A stretch of DNA of 64,000 nt from Lewinella sp. IMCC34191 (GCF_003390935.1 NZ_QNQZ01000001.1:496001-560000); one strand, 5' to 3'; shown: positions 1-9,844, counted from the stretch's first letter. Notes: generated from the sequence alone by a model not told the origin. Translations and numbers: made by a program.

Positions 1-111
1 ATGAAAAGTTAATTGCGCGGGGATCTCTCCGGTCCATAGGATAACGACGGCCAGCACGGCGACGGCCGGGCCGAAAATGCGCTTCAATAGTTCAATGGGC
101 AATGCCGACAT
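1..111 (-). CDS. N-terminal fragment of a membrane or exported protein, cut by window edge
   Basis: An ATG on the minus strand at 109-111 opens a frame that stays open for 37 codons to the window edge. The visible peptide begins MSALPIELLKRIFGP and continues into a hydrophobic stretch (AVAVLAVVILW), which fits a first transmembrane segment or signal anchor. It lies 70 bases downstream of the rhamnosidase-like gene on the same strand, so co-transcription is possible. The pattern resembles the start of a multi-pass carrier such as an SLC13/DASS-type transporter, but too little is visible to assign a family; that is a guess only. Confidence 0.5.
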   Translation of the reverse strand, partial: MSALPIELLKRIFGPAVAVLAVVILWTGEIPAQLTFH

Positions 112-181
112 GATCGATAAAAATGCGATCGGTATTCAACCGAGCGTGGTAAAATAAGGATTGTACGGCATCCTGCCCCCA

Positions 182-2983
182 TCACCCCCGCTGCCCGTTC
201 ACCCACAGCGTAGCCTCCCCCAGCCGGCCGCGGGGCCGTACGCTAATGGGAACACCCTCCGGACCATCTACCTCCACCCAGAGCAGATCTCCGCGTAGTT
301 CCCAGCGGACGTGGACGAGCCCCGCCGGATGGGGAACCGTGCCCTCCGCCCAGTCCAGCGTTTCCGCCTGTGGTTCGATCAGGATGCTATCCATCGGGAC
401 CGGGTTCGGCCAACCTAGCTTAACGCCGAGGGTGTAGGCGGATAATAGGTAGGTCGGGCTACCACTCCAGGCGTGGCTGAGGGTTCCGAGCGCGACATCG
501 TCAAAGTTTTCCCAGGCCGTATCGTTACGTTTATAGACCATCGGCGACCACTGTTCGCGGATGAAGTTTTCCACGGCACCGGTATGTCCGCCCTCCAGCA
601 GCGCGGAGAGTACGTAGAAACTCCCGTACGGAGTAACCAGCTTTTTCCGGGGCTCGCTTCCGATGTCTTGCAGTTGGGCGGACACGTGATTCAAAATTTC
701 TTCGGATTGCGAGGGGGTAGTTAAGCCGGCTAAATACGGCCAGACGGAACTGATCGGGTAGGAGTTTTCGATCCGTAGCCCGTCCTTGATTCCGTCGGTG
801 TATATACCGCGACTGGGAAACCGCAGATGACGGTGAATCGCGCCGGCCAGTGCTTCCGCTTCCCGCGCGAAGTAGGTGATATCCGTATCCCTGCCCAAAA
901 GGGCTGCGAAGTACTGAATGTGTTTCAGGCTACGATACAGAATTGCTTGGTAGGCCGTATTGGTCACCTCGCGTTTCTCCAGACCGGTCCACTCGATGAA
1001 CACCCGGTCGTTGGGTACCAGCCCGGTCGTGTCCCGCCTGTTTAGACAAGCTCGTAGCAGGTGGTCGTAAGCCGGGTACAGGTCGCTTACGAAGGCCGTG
1101 TCTGCCGTGCGGCCGAAGTACCAGTGCAGGGCATCCAGGGTTAGGAGCGGGTAGTCTTCCAGTAGCGCTATTTCGTCGGGATGTTTGGCCGTTTGCTCCC
1201 GGAATAGGTCCTTGTACATATCCTGGAACAGATCGAGGGATCGACGGACAAGCCGTAAATCCGTGTCGTTGGTGAGCGTGATGGCCATTTGGGGCAGCAT
1301 ATCACCCGCGTACAATCCTCTTTCCCGGAAAGGGGTATCGGTATAACTATCCTCGGCACATACGCGCAGGGACCGCCATCCCAGTGCCCAGATATCGTTG
1401 AGCAGGGGATCGGAGGAACGGAACGACCCGAGTTCCTCGAAGGGATACACCTGATTAATAACCGCAACTTCGTTCAGCCGGACCGCGTCGTGGTGCCCGT
1501 GGATGTGGATCTGGACCTGTCGCAATCCGTAAGGGCGCAGCGTTTCGAATCGTCCCTTACCGCCGGCCGCGACGTGGCGGACGGCCATATACAAACCCTG
1601 ACGCTTCATCAAATACGGCCAGCCGTCGGAGAGGGTATCTTCCGTTACCGAGATGTCGAATACCGTACCGGCCGGTGCCTCGTATTCCAGGACGATTCGC
1701 GCCAGGCGTTTGTGCCGAAAATCGAAGGCGAGGGCGGTTCCCACACTCCCCGGTATGGAGATGGGGCCGGCATATTCTGCTGTCGCATCCCTTTCCTGGT
1801 GCGTGGGTTGCCAGGCCATTACAAGCGCCGGATTGGCGGCCGGTCCGTCCTTGGTCATGCAGATCACCGAGTCGACCGGTGGATCGGTCTCCGGTGGGCG
1901 AACCGCGAAGAAGGCATCGTCCCCCAGCTTCTTGTCCGGGCTTAGCTGAATGCCCAGGCTGTCTGCAATCAAAAACTGGATCGGTACGGTTCCGAAAGCA
2001 TGGCCCAGATCGGCTTCCAGCCTGTTCCAACCCTTTGCCAGGCGTAGGCTAAGCGTGCGTTGCTGCTCCTGAATGCCGGCCGGTGGGTACGTAACGGCCG
2101 CTTCCTCCCCGTTTATCCGGTAAGTACCCGGAGATGCCAGCAAGGTAGCCGTCCGTTGAGCCGGGCTGTATACGTAGGTGAATCCGGAAACATTAGCCGA
2201 AGTGCGGTACCCGTCCCAGCTCTGGTCCGGCGCAACTACCTGTCCGGCGTAGAGCGTCCGCGAAGTGTCGAAGGTGGCCCGGCCCAAGATCTTCCATGGC
2301 CGGAAGTACTCCTGGGTAAGTGGGGGTATGGGTCTGGCGGTCAGCGCGCCCCAGTCTTCGGAGGGAATGGGTACCGGATGCTCCCATCCGTCTGGCGTGG
2401 TTGACGTGGTTGCCCAGTCCCCGTAGGCCATTTCCTTACGCGCATCGTGTATCTCGACCGGACCCAATGCAAAGGTCGCTTTAGGTGTCTCCGGTAAGTA
2501 GCCCTCCGCCCGGTGGGCATACCAGTTTTCTCCGGTGGTGGTTAGGTCGGTTTTCTTTCCGGAATCCCCGACGATCTCGCCCCAGACAATGAAGCCCGGA
2601 CGGTGACGTCGCAGTTGAAAGGTGGCCGCCCCGTTGCTTAGGACCTTCACCCCAATGACGTTGTTTCCTCGCCTGAGATACGGCCGCAGATCGTAACTGT
2701 CGAAGGACGGATGTTCGGGGTAGAAACGTGCCGGCCCGAAATTGATCGGATTTCCGTTTACCATGAGTACGTACCGACTATCCGCAAACAAGTGCAGGTC
2801 GGCGCTGCGCGGGTCCTCTTCGACGGTGACGCTTAAGCGGAAATATGCGACCTGAAATATTTCCGAGGTATCCGTGTCCGTCCAAACGTATCGCGCCCCG
2901 TAAGTTCCGCTGTTTCCTTCCTGAGCCGATAACACACCGATCGTCATGGAGCAGATGAGTAGGGCGACCAGCAGGCTTTTCAT
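182..2983 (-). CDS. secreted alpha-L-rhamnosidase-like glycoside hydrolase (GH78 type)
   Basis: A 933-residue protein with a clear signal peptide (MKSLLVALLICSMTIGVLSAQ). The N-terminal third looks like the beta-sandwich modules of bacterial rhamnosidases (for example ADSRYVLMVNGNPINFGPAR). The second half has the features of the (alpha/alpha)6 barrel of GH78: the block DSYTDTPFRERGLYAGD, where GH78 enzymes carry acidic catalytic residues, then LDALHWYFG, IEWTG and HAWSGSPTYLLSAYTLG, followed by a C-terminal beta domain. The family removes terminal alpha-L-rhamnose from plant or algal glycans, here in the periplasm or outside the cell. It is divergent from the VCBS/glycosidase operon, which supports a shared glycan role. 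Substrate is inferred from family only. A related inverting GH of the same fold cannot be excluded. Confidence 0.8.
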   Translation of the reverse strand: MKSLLVALLICSMTIGVLSAQEGNSGTYGARYVWTDTDTSEIFQVAYFRLSVTVEEDPRSADLHLFADSRYVLMVNGNPINFGPARFYPEHPSFDSYDLRPYLRRGNNVIGVKVLSNGAATFQLRRHRPGFIVWGEIVGDSGKKTDLTTTGENWYAHRAEGYLPETPKATFALGPVEIHDARKEMAYGDWATTSTTPDGWEHPVPIPSEDWGALTARPIPPLTQEYFRPWKILGRATFDTSRTLYAGQVVAPDQSWDGYRTSANVSGFTYVYSPAQRTATLLASPGTYRINGEEAAVTYPPAGIQEQQRTLSLRLAKGWNRLEADLGHAFGTVPIQFLIADSLGIQLSPDKKLGDDAFFAVRPPETDPPVDSVICMTKDGPAANPALVMAWQPTHQERDATAEYAGPISIPGSVGTALAFDFRHKRLARIVLEYEAPAGTVFDISVTEDTLSDGWPYLMKRQGLYMAVRHVAAGGKGRFETLRPYGLRQVQIHIHGHHDAVRLNEVAVINQVYPFEELGSFRSSDPLLNDIWALGWRSLRVCAEDSYTDTPFRERGLYAGDMLPQMAITLTNDTDLRLVRRSLDLFQDMYKDLFREQTAKHPDEIALLEDYPLLTLDALHWYFGRTADTAFVSDLYPAYDHLLRACLNRRDTTGLVPNDRVFIEWTGLEKREVTNTAYQAILYRSLKHIQYFAALLGRDTDITYFAREAEALAGAIHRHLRFPSRGIYTDGIKDGLRIENSYPISSVWPYLAGLTTPSQSEEILNHVSAQLQDIGSEPRKKLVTPYGSFYVLSALLEGGHTGAVENFIREQWSPMVYKRNDTAWENFDDVALGTLSHAWSGSPTYLLSAYTLGVKLGWPNPVPMDSILIEPQAETLDWAEGTVPHPAGLVHVRWELRGDLLWVEVDGPEGVPISVRPRGRLGEATLWVNGQRG

Positions 2984-3120
2984 GCTTAGGGATTTTGGCT
3001 AAAGGCAACAAGATATACGGGGGGCTTTGGCCAACTGTGTCGGACTGTGTGACGCCTGCGCGGACAAAGCCCAGCCTAGCCCGGCATAGTGGGGCTGCGG
3101 GGGAATAGTAATTTGGAGGT

Positions 3121-6100
3121 ATGCTATACCGGAAGATGACGTGCCAGCCGTCCCGAATAACCGGCCTACCCCTGCTGGTGTGGGGGATCTGTTTGGCGGC
3201 TGTTTCCTGTACGGACCAACCGGCGATGACGTTCCGTTCCCTACCATCGGCAGCTACCGGCATTGAATTCGTGAACCGGATCGAAGCAAACGACACCTTC
3301 AACGCGCTCACGTACGAATACATTTACAACGGCGCGGGCGTCGGTATTGCTGACTTAAACGGTGATGGATCGCCGGACATATATTTTGCTGGTAACCAAG
3401 TTAGTAGCAGGCTGTATCTCAATAAGGGGTCACTCGCTTTCGAGGACGTCACCCAGGCCAGTGGAACGGAAACCACACGTTGGTGTACCGGGGTCTCGAT
3501 CGCGGACGTCAACGGAGACGGACGGAATGATATTCACGTATCCGTAGCGGGCTTTGGGATACCTCCGACGGAACGGGCGAATTTGCTTTTCCTCAATCAG
3601 GGGAACGATCCCAACGGAATTCCCCGCTTCGTTGAGTCGGCACATGCGGCCGGCCTTGCGGACACCGCCTATACCTCGCAGACCGCCTTTCTGGATTACG
3701 ACCTCGACGGCGATCTAGATGCCTACGTGCTGAATAATGCCCTGGAAGCATACAACCGCAATCGACTACGACCGATCCGGACGGACGGAGGGGCACCTTC
3801 CGCCGACCGGCTGTACCGCAACGGAGGGGATGGGACCTTTACGGACGTCAGTCAGCTTGCCGGCCTCGGAGCGGAAGGCTACGGGCTGGGGGTTACCGTT
3901 TCCGATCTGAACGGGGATGGCTGGCCGGACCTGTACGTGGCCAACGACTTTCTGTCCAATGACCTGGTCTGGGTGAATAATCAAGATGGAACGTTCACCG
4001 ACCGAAGCCAGGAATACTTCCGGCATACCAGCCACAATGGAATGGGCGTCGACGTGGCCGATCTAAACAACGACGGGCTGCCCGACGTGCTCGAACTGGA
4101 CATGTTACCCGCGGACAACTACCGCCGCAAGATGATGACCCCCTACGTCAATCGGGACCGCTTTACCCTGAAGGCGGACTTCGGTTACCAGGATCAGTAC
4201 ATGCGCAATACCCTACAGCTGAACAGGGGCAAGCGGGCGGACGGCCACCCGCGGTTCACGGACATCGGCCCACTCGCCGGCGTCAACGCAACGGACTGGA
4301 GCTGGGCCGTGCTGCTGGCGGACTACGATCTCGACGGGCAAAAGGACATCTACGTTACCAATGGCTACCGGAAGGACGTCACCAACCTGGACTTTATCAG
4401 CTATGGCCCCTACAATGCCATTTTCGGGGACGCCCGGCAAAAGGAGCTGCGGTCGATGAAGCAACTCGCGTCCATCGAAGAGGTGCCCCTGCCGAATTAC
4501 TTTTTCCGTGGCGAGGGCGATCACCGTTATCTCGATGTAAGCGAGGAGTGGCAGCAAGCCGTCCCGACCTACTCGACCGGAGCGGCTTACGGCGATTTTG
4601 ACCTCGATGGGGATATCGATCTGGTAGTCAGTAATATAGATGAGCCGGTCACCATTTTAGAAAATCGGGTAGCCAATGGCCCGTCACGGCACTATCTAAG
4701 CGTGAACTTAGCGGGACGCCCGCATGCCGTCCACCCTTTTCATAGCAAAGTGTATGTGTACGCCGGAGGTAAAATGCAGGTGCAGGAACTGTTCCCGGTC
4801 CGGGGGTATCTGTCATCCGTCGAGCCCCGGCTATTCTTTGGCCTGGGAAAAGAGGCCAGTATAGACAGCGTGGTAACGGTCTGGAACGACGGACACCGCC
4901 AGCGTCTCAGCAACATCGCAGCCGACACTGTCCTGACGATAACGTACGATAGAAAGACGCCACCTGCTTTTGCCAAACCGGCACCGTCCTTCCCGGAATT
5001 GGCGGGCATCGCTCCGGTAACCAACATCTCCTTTAGGCACGAGGCGGTAAACTTTGACGAGTTCCGAAACACCTTTACGTTGCCCCACGGCTTCGGCCAG
5101 CAGGGCCCCACGCTAGCCTCCGGAGATCTGGACCTGGACGGGTTGGACGATGTCGTTGTGGGGGGCGGGCCCGGTCAGGGACTGAGCTGGTTACGATGCC
5201 GGGGGGAGGGCGGCTACCAAGCTTTGCGGATCGATTCGACGGAAGGGCTCGTAGCCGACCTAGCCCTGTTCGATGCCGACAATGACGGCGACAAGGATAT
5301 TTACGTCGTTTTGGGGGGGACGCATCTCGTCGACGGTGCCCCCGGTTACCGGGATCGTCTTTACCGCAATGAAGGAAATGGGCGGTTTAGGCTACGGACA
5401 GGCGCCGTTCCCGAACTTGCCTACAGTGGAAGCTGCGTGCGACCGGCAGATTTTGATGGCGATGGGGACATCGACCTATTTGTAGGTAACCGGACTATAC
5501 CGGGTAATTATCCTGATGCCCCGCCGAGCGTGCTGTTACGCAATGACAATGGGGTGTTTTCGATACTGGAGTCGGCGGAGTTGGGGATGGTTCACGATGC
5601 GCGATGGGTACGGGAGCCGGGGGAGAATAAACCGGTTTTGGTGGTAGCCGCGGAATGGGAAGCTATTCGTCAGCTCAGGTGGAGTGATAGCCGGTGGCGA
5701 GTCGAACCGCTAAATTTGGTCAACGGTGGGGGGCATTCCATTCCGCCCCCAACCGGCTGGTGGTTTCACCTGAACGCCGCGGACGTGGACGGCGACGGGG
5801 ACACGGACCTGATTGCCGGAAACCTGGGACACAACAGCTTCCTACGGGCTTCCGCGGAACAACCCGTCACGCTCTTTGCAAAAGATTTCGACGGAAACGG
5901 GGCCGTCGATCCACTGCTTTTTCACTTTGCGGGAGATGAGCTCGTGCCTCTGCACGAGCGCGATTTGCTGCTGCGCCAGATCCCTTCCATGAAACGCCGG
6001 TTTCCGGATTACCATACCTACGCCAATGCCACGCTGTCCGAAGTGCTGACCGAATCCGACCGGGAGGGAAGCAGGCAGCTGGAAGTGACGGATTTCACCT

Positions 6101-6483
6101 CTTACTACCTGGAGAACACCGGGCAGGGCCGGTATCGCCCGCACCCGCTACCGACGGTCGCCCAGTTTGGGCCCCTGCGTCATTCCCTACTGGCTGACTT
6201 TACGGGTGACGGACAAGCGGATCTAGTGGTAACGGGGAATTTGCACCAAACCGAGACCACCCAGCTTGGCAAGTACGACGGTGATTACGGAACCCTGCTT
6301 ACCCGCGATCCCGCCGGTAAATGGGTTTCGGCGGACCACCACATTGCGCGACCTCACTTGCCCGGGCAGGTGAGCGCGCTAGTGACGACAAACACCGATA
6401 AGGGCCGCTATCTACTGGTGGGCACCTACGGAGATACCCTGCGTAGCCTGGCCTTGCCGGTGCACACCAATTTATCGAGGTGA
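3121..6483 (+). CDS. VCBS/FG-GAP repeat lipoprotein with ASPIC/UnbV-like domain
   Basis: A 1120-residue protein with many Ca2+-binding FG-GAP/VCBS repeats of the form DLNGDGSPDIY, DLNNDGLPDVLELDM, DFDLDGDIDLVVSN and DVDGDGDTDLIAGN, arranged in two propeller-like blocks. Between them, around residues 530-615, is an ASPIC/UnbV-like segment (VEPRLFFGLGKEASIDSVVTVWNDG). The N-terminus has a lipobox (LAAVSC), so the mature protein is probably a surface lipoprotein. Start choice is open: GGAGGT at 3115-3120 directly abuts the ATG at 3121, so the in-frame ATG at 3136 (MTCQPSRITG, a normal lipoprotein signal) has better spacing. Such proteins are common in Bacteroidota near glycan loci; their exact role is unknown. 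The stop codon overlaps the next start (TGATG). Confidence 0.85.
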   Translation: MLYRKMTCQPSRITGLPLLVWGICLAAVSCTDQPAMTFRSLPSAATGIEFVNRIEANDTFNALTYEYIYNGAGVGIADLNGDGSPDIYFAGNQVSSRLYLNKGSLAFEDVTQASGTETTRWCTGVSIADVNGDGRNDIHVSVAGFGIPPTERANLLFLNQGNDPNGIPRFVESAHAAGLADTAYTSQTAFLDYDLDGDLDAYVLNNALEAYNRNRLRPIRTDGGAPSADRLYRNGGDGTFTDVSQLAGLGAEGYGLGVTVSDLNGDGWPDLYVANDFLSNDLVWVNNQDGTFTDRSQEYFRHTSHNGMGVDVADLNNDGLPDVLELDMLPADNYRRKMMTPYVNRDRFTLKADFGYQDQYMRNTLQLNRGKRADGHPRFTDIGPLAGVNATDWSWAVLLADYDLDGQKDIYVTNGYRKDVTNLDFISYGPYNAIFGDARQKELRSMKQLASIEEVPLPNYFFRGEGDHRYLDVSEEWQQAVPTYSTGAAYGDFDLDGDIDLVVSNIDEPVTILENRVANGPSRHYLSVNLAGRPHAVHPFHSKVYVYAGGKMQVQELFPVRGYLSSVEPRLFFGLGKEASIDSVVTVWNDGHRQRLSNIAADTVLTITYDRKTPPAFAKPAPSFPELAGIAPVTNISFRHEAVNFDEFRNTFTLPHGFGQQGPTLASGDLDLDGLDDVVVGGGPGQGLSWLRCRGEGGYQALRIDSTEGLVADLALFDADNDGDKDIYVVLGGTHLVDGAPGYRDRLYRNEGNGRFRLRTGAVPELAYSGSCVRPADFDGDGDIDLFVGNRTIPGNYPDAPPSVLLRNDNGVFSILESAELGMVHDARWVREPGENKPVLVVAAEWEAIRQLRWSDSRWRVEPLNLVNGGGHSIPPPTGWWFHLNAADVDGDGDTDLIAGNLGHNSFLRASAEQPVTLFAKDFDGNGAVDPLLFHFAGDELVPLHERDLLLRQIPSMKRRFPDYHTYANATLSEVLTESDREGSRQLEVTDFTSYYLENTGQGRYRPHPLPTVAQFGPLRHSLLADFTGDGQADLVVTGNLHQTETTQLGKYDGDYGTLLTRDPAGKWVSADHHIARPHLPGQVSALVTTNTDKGRYLLVGTYGDTLRSLALPVHTNLSR

Positions 6484-8729
6484 TGGGAAGAACGGTTGGT
6501 ATGGGACGGAGGGTGTATTGGCTGGTTTTCGTTTTGGGAATAGCACCTTACCTGCGCTCCGCCGCCCAAATAAGCCCGGACCGGCCAACGGCCGATTGGT
6601 TCCAACTACGGGTGGAAAGAAGCCGTGCCGGAACGGCGGTCGATATGCGACACTGGTTGGATGCACCCGCCGGGAAGCACGGCTTTCTGACCGCGGAGGG
6701 AAAAGATTATGTCTTCGAGGACGGAACGCCGGTTAAATTCTGGGGGGTAAATGTGGCTAACCACCGCGTCTTCCCGGAGCCGGAGGAAGCCGCGGAATGG
6801 GTCGAAAGCCTGAGCCGCTACGGCATCAATGCCGTACGCTTCCACAAATTCACCTGGGAGGCAACGGACGGCGAACGTTCCACGGAACTGACGTCCGATC
6901 ACTGGCGGCGGCTCGATGGATTTTCAAATCAACTACGTACGGCCGGCATCTACTACGGGTGGTCGCACATCTACGGGCACCCCGTAGCTGCCGCCGATAG
7001 CGCGGGCATGGTCGCCTACCAGGAAGTGCGGGACCTGAACTACCCGTGGGCGCACCTGAACGGATCCACCTCCGGCCTGGTCAACTTCGCCGAGGACCTG
7101 CAGGTCCTCAACATTGCCCTGACGGTAAACATGCTCGAGCACCGGAATCCCGTGACGGGGCTACGCTACGCCGACGATCCCGCCCTGGCTTTCGTGGAAT
7201 TGCAGAACGAAGATGATATTTTCTGGAGTGCCATCCTGCGGGCGCTGGAGCAGGCTCCCAGCTACCGGAAGCTGCTGTGCGCGAAATTCAGCGATTGGTT
7301 GCGGGAGAAGTACGGCTCGGCCGACGCACTGGAAGCAGCGTGGGGCGGGCAGGGGATCGCGGATGGCAATAGCCTGGAGTCAAACACGATATTTCCTAAT
7401 CCTGACCACGGTTGGTTTTCCGGGCATTACCGCCGGGCCACGGCGGAAGGAAGGCCCGTGCCGCCGCACGTCAGCGACCGGGCCCGCTTCCTCTTCGAGG
7501 AGCAATTGGCGTACTACCGGCGAGCGGTGGCGGCCATTCGAAAGACCGGCTACCTGGGGGTGATCATCGGAAGCTGCTGGCAGGCGGGCTCGGGAATCAC
7601 CCACTACTATAATCTGTACGCCGACTACGATACGGGGCCCATCGACCGCCACAACTACTGGGGGGCAGGTGGCGGACACCGCCTGCACGCGGGGGAGTTC
7701 GATAACCGGTCGATGCTCGCCGAACCGGGCTCGGGACTACTGAGTACGGGGCTGCAACAGGTGGCCGATCGTCCCTTCCAGTTTTCGGAGTGGATGGCGC
7801 TGATCCCTAACGAGTGGACCGCCGAAGCCGCCCCGCTCATCGCGGCCTACGGAATGGGGCTGCAGGGGTGGGACGCCTCCTTCGCCTTTGCGATGGATTT
7901 TCCCCGGTTAACGGAAGGCGTGGATGCCCGCGGCGGGATCTACAACGTCTCGGGGCCTACCCACCTGCCGCTGTATCCGGCGCTCGTGGCCATGATTCAC
8001 CGGGGCGATGTGACCGAGGCGGAGGTAGTGTCCCGCCGAACCATAAGTTTGCAAGCGCTGGACGAGGGTGTACTGCCCTTCCGGGAAACCGTCGTACAGG
8101 ACTACGACCGAAAATCGATCTCCGGACTCGTGGATCCTTCCGCCCTGCTGGAGGGTAGGGTAGTGGTCAGTTTTGCCGATAGCACCGGCGTCTACGGGGA
8201 GCGGCGATTCGATCGGTCCGCGGACACGATCCGATCGAGGACCGGGCAACTCACCTGGAGGCGAAGCCCCGGGGATGGCGGATCCGTGACCATCAATACT
8301 TCCGGTACCCAGGGGGTCGTAGGATGCTACCCCGCGGAGGAAATTACGTTGGACGACGTGACTTTAAGGACGGATAATCCATTCTCCGTAGTGCTGGTCA
8401 CCAGTCTGGATTCCGTGAGGGGAATCCGCACGGCTAAGCGAAGTCTGGTCACGACCATCGCCCGGGCCCGCAATAGGGGCATGACGTACCGGCAGGATTC
8501 ATCGATACTGACGAACACCGGAAGTCCTCCCGCGCTGCTCGAGCCGGTAGTCGTACGCCTGAAGCTGTGGCGGCGGGGCGCTACCGTCCACGTCCTACAC
8601 CAGGACGGCCGCCGGACGGGAACCACGATACCCGAGATCGATGGTGCATTCTTGCTGGACGGCCGGCGGCACCGGACCTTTTACTACGAGATCGTTTACG
8701 GCTCTACTTCCGATCCGGAAAGCGACTGA
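6483..8729 (+). CDS. secreted clan GH-A (cellulase-like) glycoside hydrolase
   Basis: The ATG at 6483 overlaps the upstream stop in a TGATG junction, so I prefer it to the GTG one codon earlier; it implies translational coupling with the VCBS lipoprotein. The product is 748 residues with a signal peptide ending near LRSAAQ. A TIM-barrel follows: GVNVANHRVFPEP, NAVRFHKFTWEA and YADDPALAFVELQNED, with the likely acid/base Glu at residue 243 (QNE), and a second candidate catalytic Glu at residue 436 (FSEW). The C-terminal 200 residues are beta-rich. I can place it in clan GH-A, close to GH5-like enzymes, but not in a numbered family; substrate is unknown. The end overlaps the convergent oxidoreductase gene by 26 bases. 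The signal-peptide end is encoded by a copy of the dispersed 15-mer repeat (6550-6570). Confidence 0.78.
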   Translation: MGRTVGMGRRVYWLVFVLGIAPYLRSAAQISPDRPTADWFQLRVERSRAGTAVDMRHWLDAPAGKHGFLTAEGKDYVFEDGTPVKFWGVNVANHRVFPEPEEAAEWVESLSRYGINAVRFHKFTWEATDGERSTELTSDHWRRLDGFSNQLRTAGIYYGWSHIYGHPVAAADSAGMVAYQEVRDLNYPWAHLNGSTSGLVNFAEDLQVLNIALTVNMLEHRNPVTGLRYADDPALAFVELQNEDDIFWSAILRALEQAPSYRKLLCAKFSDWLREKYGSADALEAAWGGQGIADGNSLESNTIFPNPDHGWFSGHYRRATAEGRPVPPHVSDRARFLFEEQLAYYRRAVAAIRKTGYLGVIIGSCWQAGSGITHYYNLYADYDTGPIDRHNYWGAGGGHRLHAGEFDNRSMLAEPGSGLLSTGLQQVADRPFQFSEWMALIPNEWTAEAAPLIAAYGMGLQGWDASFAFAMDFPRLTEGVDARGGIYNVSGPTHLPLYPALVAMIHRGDVTEAEVVSRRTISLQALDEGVLPFRETVVQDYDRKSISGLVDPSALLEGRVVVSFADSTGVYGERRFDRSADTIRSRTGQLTWRRSPGDGGSVTINTSGTQGVVGCYPAEEITLDDVTLRTDNPFSVVLVTSLDSVRGIRTAKRSLVTTIARARNRGMTYRQDSSILTNTGSPPALLEPVVVRLKLWRRGATVHVLHQDGRRTGTTIPEIDGAFLLDGRRHRTFYYEIVYGSTSDPESD
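6550..6570 (+). repeat. dispersed GC-rich repeat copy A (inside gene)
   Basis: ACCTGCGCTCCGCCGCCCAA plus one A. It contains the exact 15-mer core CCTGCGCTCCGCCGC that is shared with intergenic copies at 12275, 54121 and 62145 and with inverted copies at 35845 and 62184. Here it encodes the end of the signal peptide (YLRSAAQ) of the GH-A enzyme. Confidence 0.7.
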
Positions 8730-9807
8730 GCTTTACCTCCCCGGGAATATTGTCGTTACCGGCCAGCCAGGCTTCCAGCCACCGGCTCACCAAGGGGGCT
8801 AATGAAGCCCCTTTGGTTCCCAAGCCGTTGAAGATCCAAAGTCCATCCTGCCGGGGGTGCGGACCGATGATCGGTCGGCGGTCGCGCACGGTGGGGCGAA
8901 CGGCGGCGCGATGGTCCACGATTTCGTAGGGAACGGTCATCAGTTCGCGTAAACGGTCCTCCAGGTACTGGCGACTTTCCGGGCTGGGGCCCTCTTCCGC
9001 CCACTGGTTGTGGCTCGTGGCCCCCACCCAGTAGGTGCCGTCGGCCTGGGGCACGAGGAAGATGCGGTGCTTGAAAAGTCGGTCGAGGAGAGGTGCCTGG
9101 GTTTTCACGATCAGCACCTCGCCCTTGTTGCCGCCGTACGGGAGGTCGCCGAACCAGGGGTTGAAGCGCGAACGCCAGCCCTCGCAGAAGATCACCCGAT
9201 CGAAACTCCGTTGTCGGCCGTTTTCGGTCCAGTTGATGCTGTCGCCCTCCGTTTCCAGGTCATCGTAATCGAAGGCGATCTCGCTGAGTCGATCCTGGCG
9301 GAGGAGCCGTTCCCGGTAGCGGGTGACCAGCGTCCGCACGTCCACCCGGGCGGAGTGCCGTACCCCGGCGTAGGCGAAGGCCGGGTCGGTGACTTCCGGG
9401 ATCGCTCCCAGGGCGGGGTGGTCATCGAGGTAGTCCGCGTATCCCTCGTCGCCGGAGCGGGCCAGCCAGTCGTTCTGCTCGCCCCGGTTAAAGAGCGTCC
9501 GGACCAGCGGCAGGTCATACCAGAGTTGGACGTCCAGTTCCCGTTCCAGATCCGCGTACAGGGACCGGGCTTCGGGAAGGAGCTCGTCGATACGCCAGCT
9601 TTTCACGAAGCGGAGTCCGGTGATGGGATTAACGATTCCGGCGGCCACGCGGCTGGCCGATTGCTGGTGAGGCGCGTCAAGGTAGTGTACCGAATGCCCC
9701 GCCCGTTCGAGCCGAAATCCAATGAGGGTGCCGGCCAGTCCCTGTCCGACGATTAGGTAGTCGATGGTTTTGCCCGCAAGGTAAGCCGCCGCCCGCCGCC
9801 CGGCCAA
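8704..9807 (-). CDS. FAD-dependent oxidoreductase of the DAO (glycine/D-amino acid oxidase) fold
   Basis: The protein opens with a dinucleotide-binding Rossmann motif (DYLIVGQGLAGTLIGFRLE) and has SRVAAGIVNPITG, a central substrate domain (GGNKGEVLIV, FLVPQADGTYWVGAT) and a C-terminal FAD closure (RPTVRDRRPIIGPHP, FNGLGTKGASLAPL). These are typical of DAO-family flavoenzymes that oxidise amines or amino acids; the substrate is not readable. The start is uncertain: the frame is open to a GTG at 9849, but that extension (SPPPVSTGGGS) is encoded by a hairpin that looks like the terminator of the upstream gene. I therefore use the TTG at 9805-9807, about 15 codons before the Rossmann strand. The 3' end overlaps the convergent glycosidase gene by 26 bases. 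Confidence 0.8.
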   Translation of the reverse strand: MAGRRAAAYLAGKTIDYLIVGQGLAGTLIGFRLERAGHSVHYLDAPHQQSASRVAAGIVNPITGLRFVKSWRIDELLPEARSLYADLERELDVQLWYDLPLVRTLFNRGEQNDWLARSGDEGYADYLDDHPALGAIPEVTDPAFAYAGVRHSARVDVRTLVTRYRERLLRQDRLSEIAFDYDDLETEGDSINWTENGRQRSFDRVIFCEGWRSRFNPWFGDLPYGGNKGEVLIVKTQAPLLDRLFKHRIFLVPQADGTYWVGATSHNQWAEEGPSPESRQYLEDRLRELMTVPYEIVDHRAAVRPTVRDRRPIIGPHPRQDGLWIFNGLGTKGASLAPLVSRWLEAWLAGNDNIPGEVKLSRFPDRK

Positions 9808-9844
9808 AAATAGGGAGCCCCCACCGGTCGAAACCGGCGGGGGA
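9806..9844 (-). terminator. intrinsic terminator downstream of the DUF4382 gene
   Basis: Read on the minus strand, CCCCCGCCGGT and ACCGGTGGGGG arms (one G-T pair, loop of 4) are followed by CTCCCTATTTTT. It lies about 80 bases past the DUF4382 stop and just before the coding domain of the FAD oxidoreductase. The U-tract is short and offset by a few bases from the stem. Confidence 0.5.
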
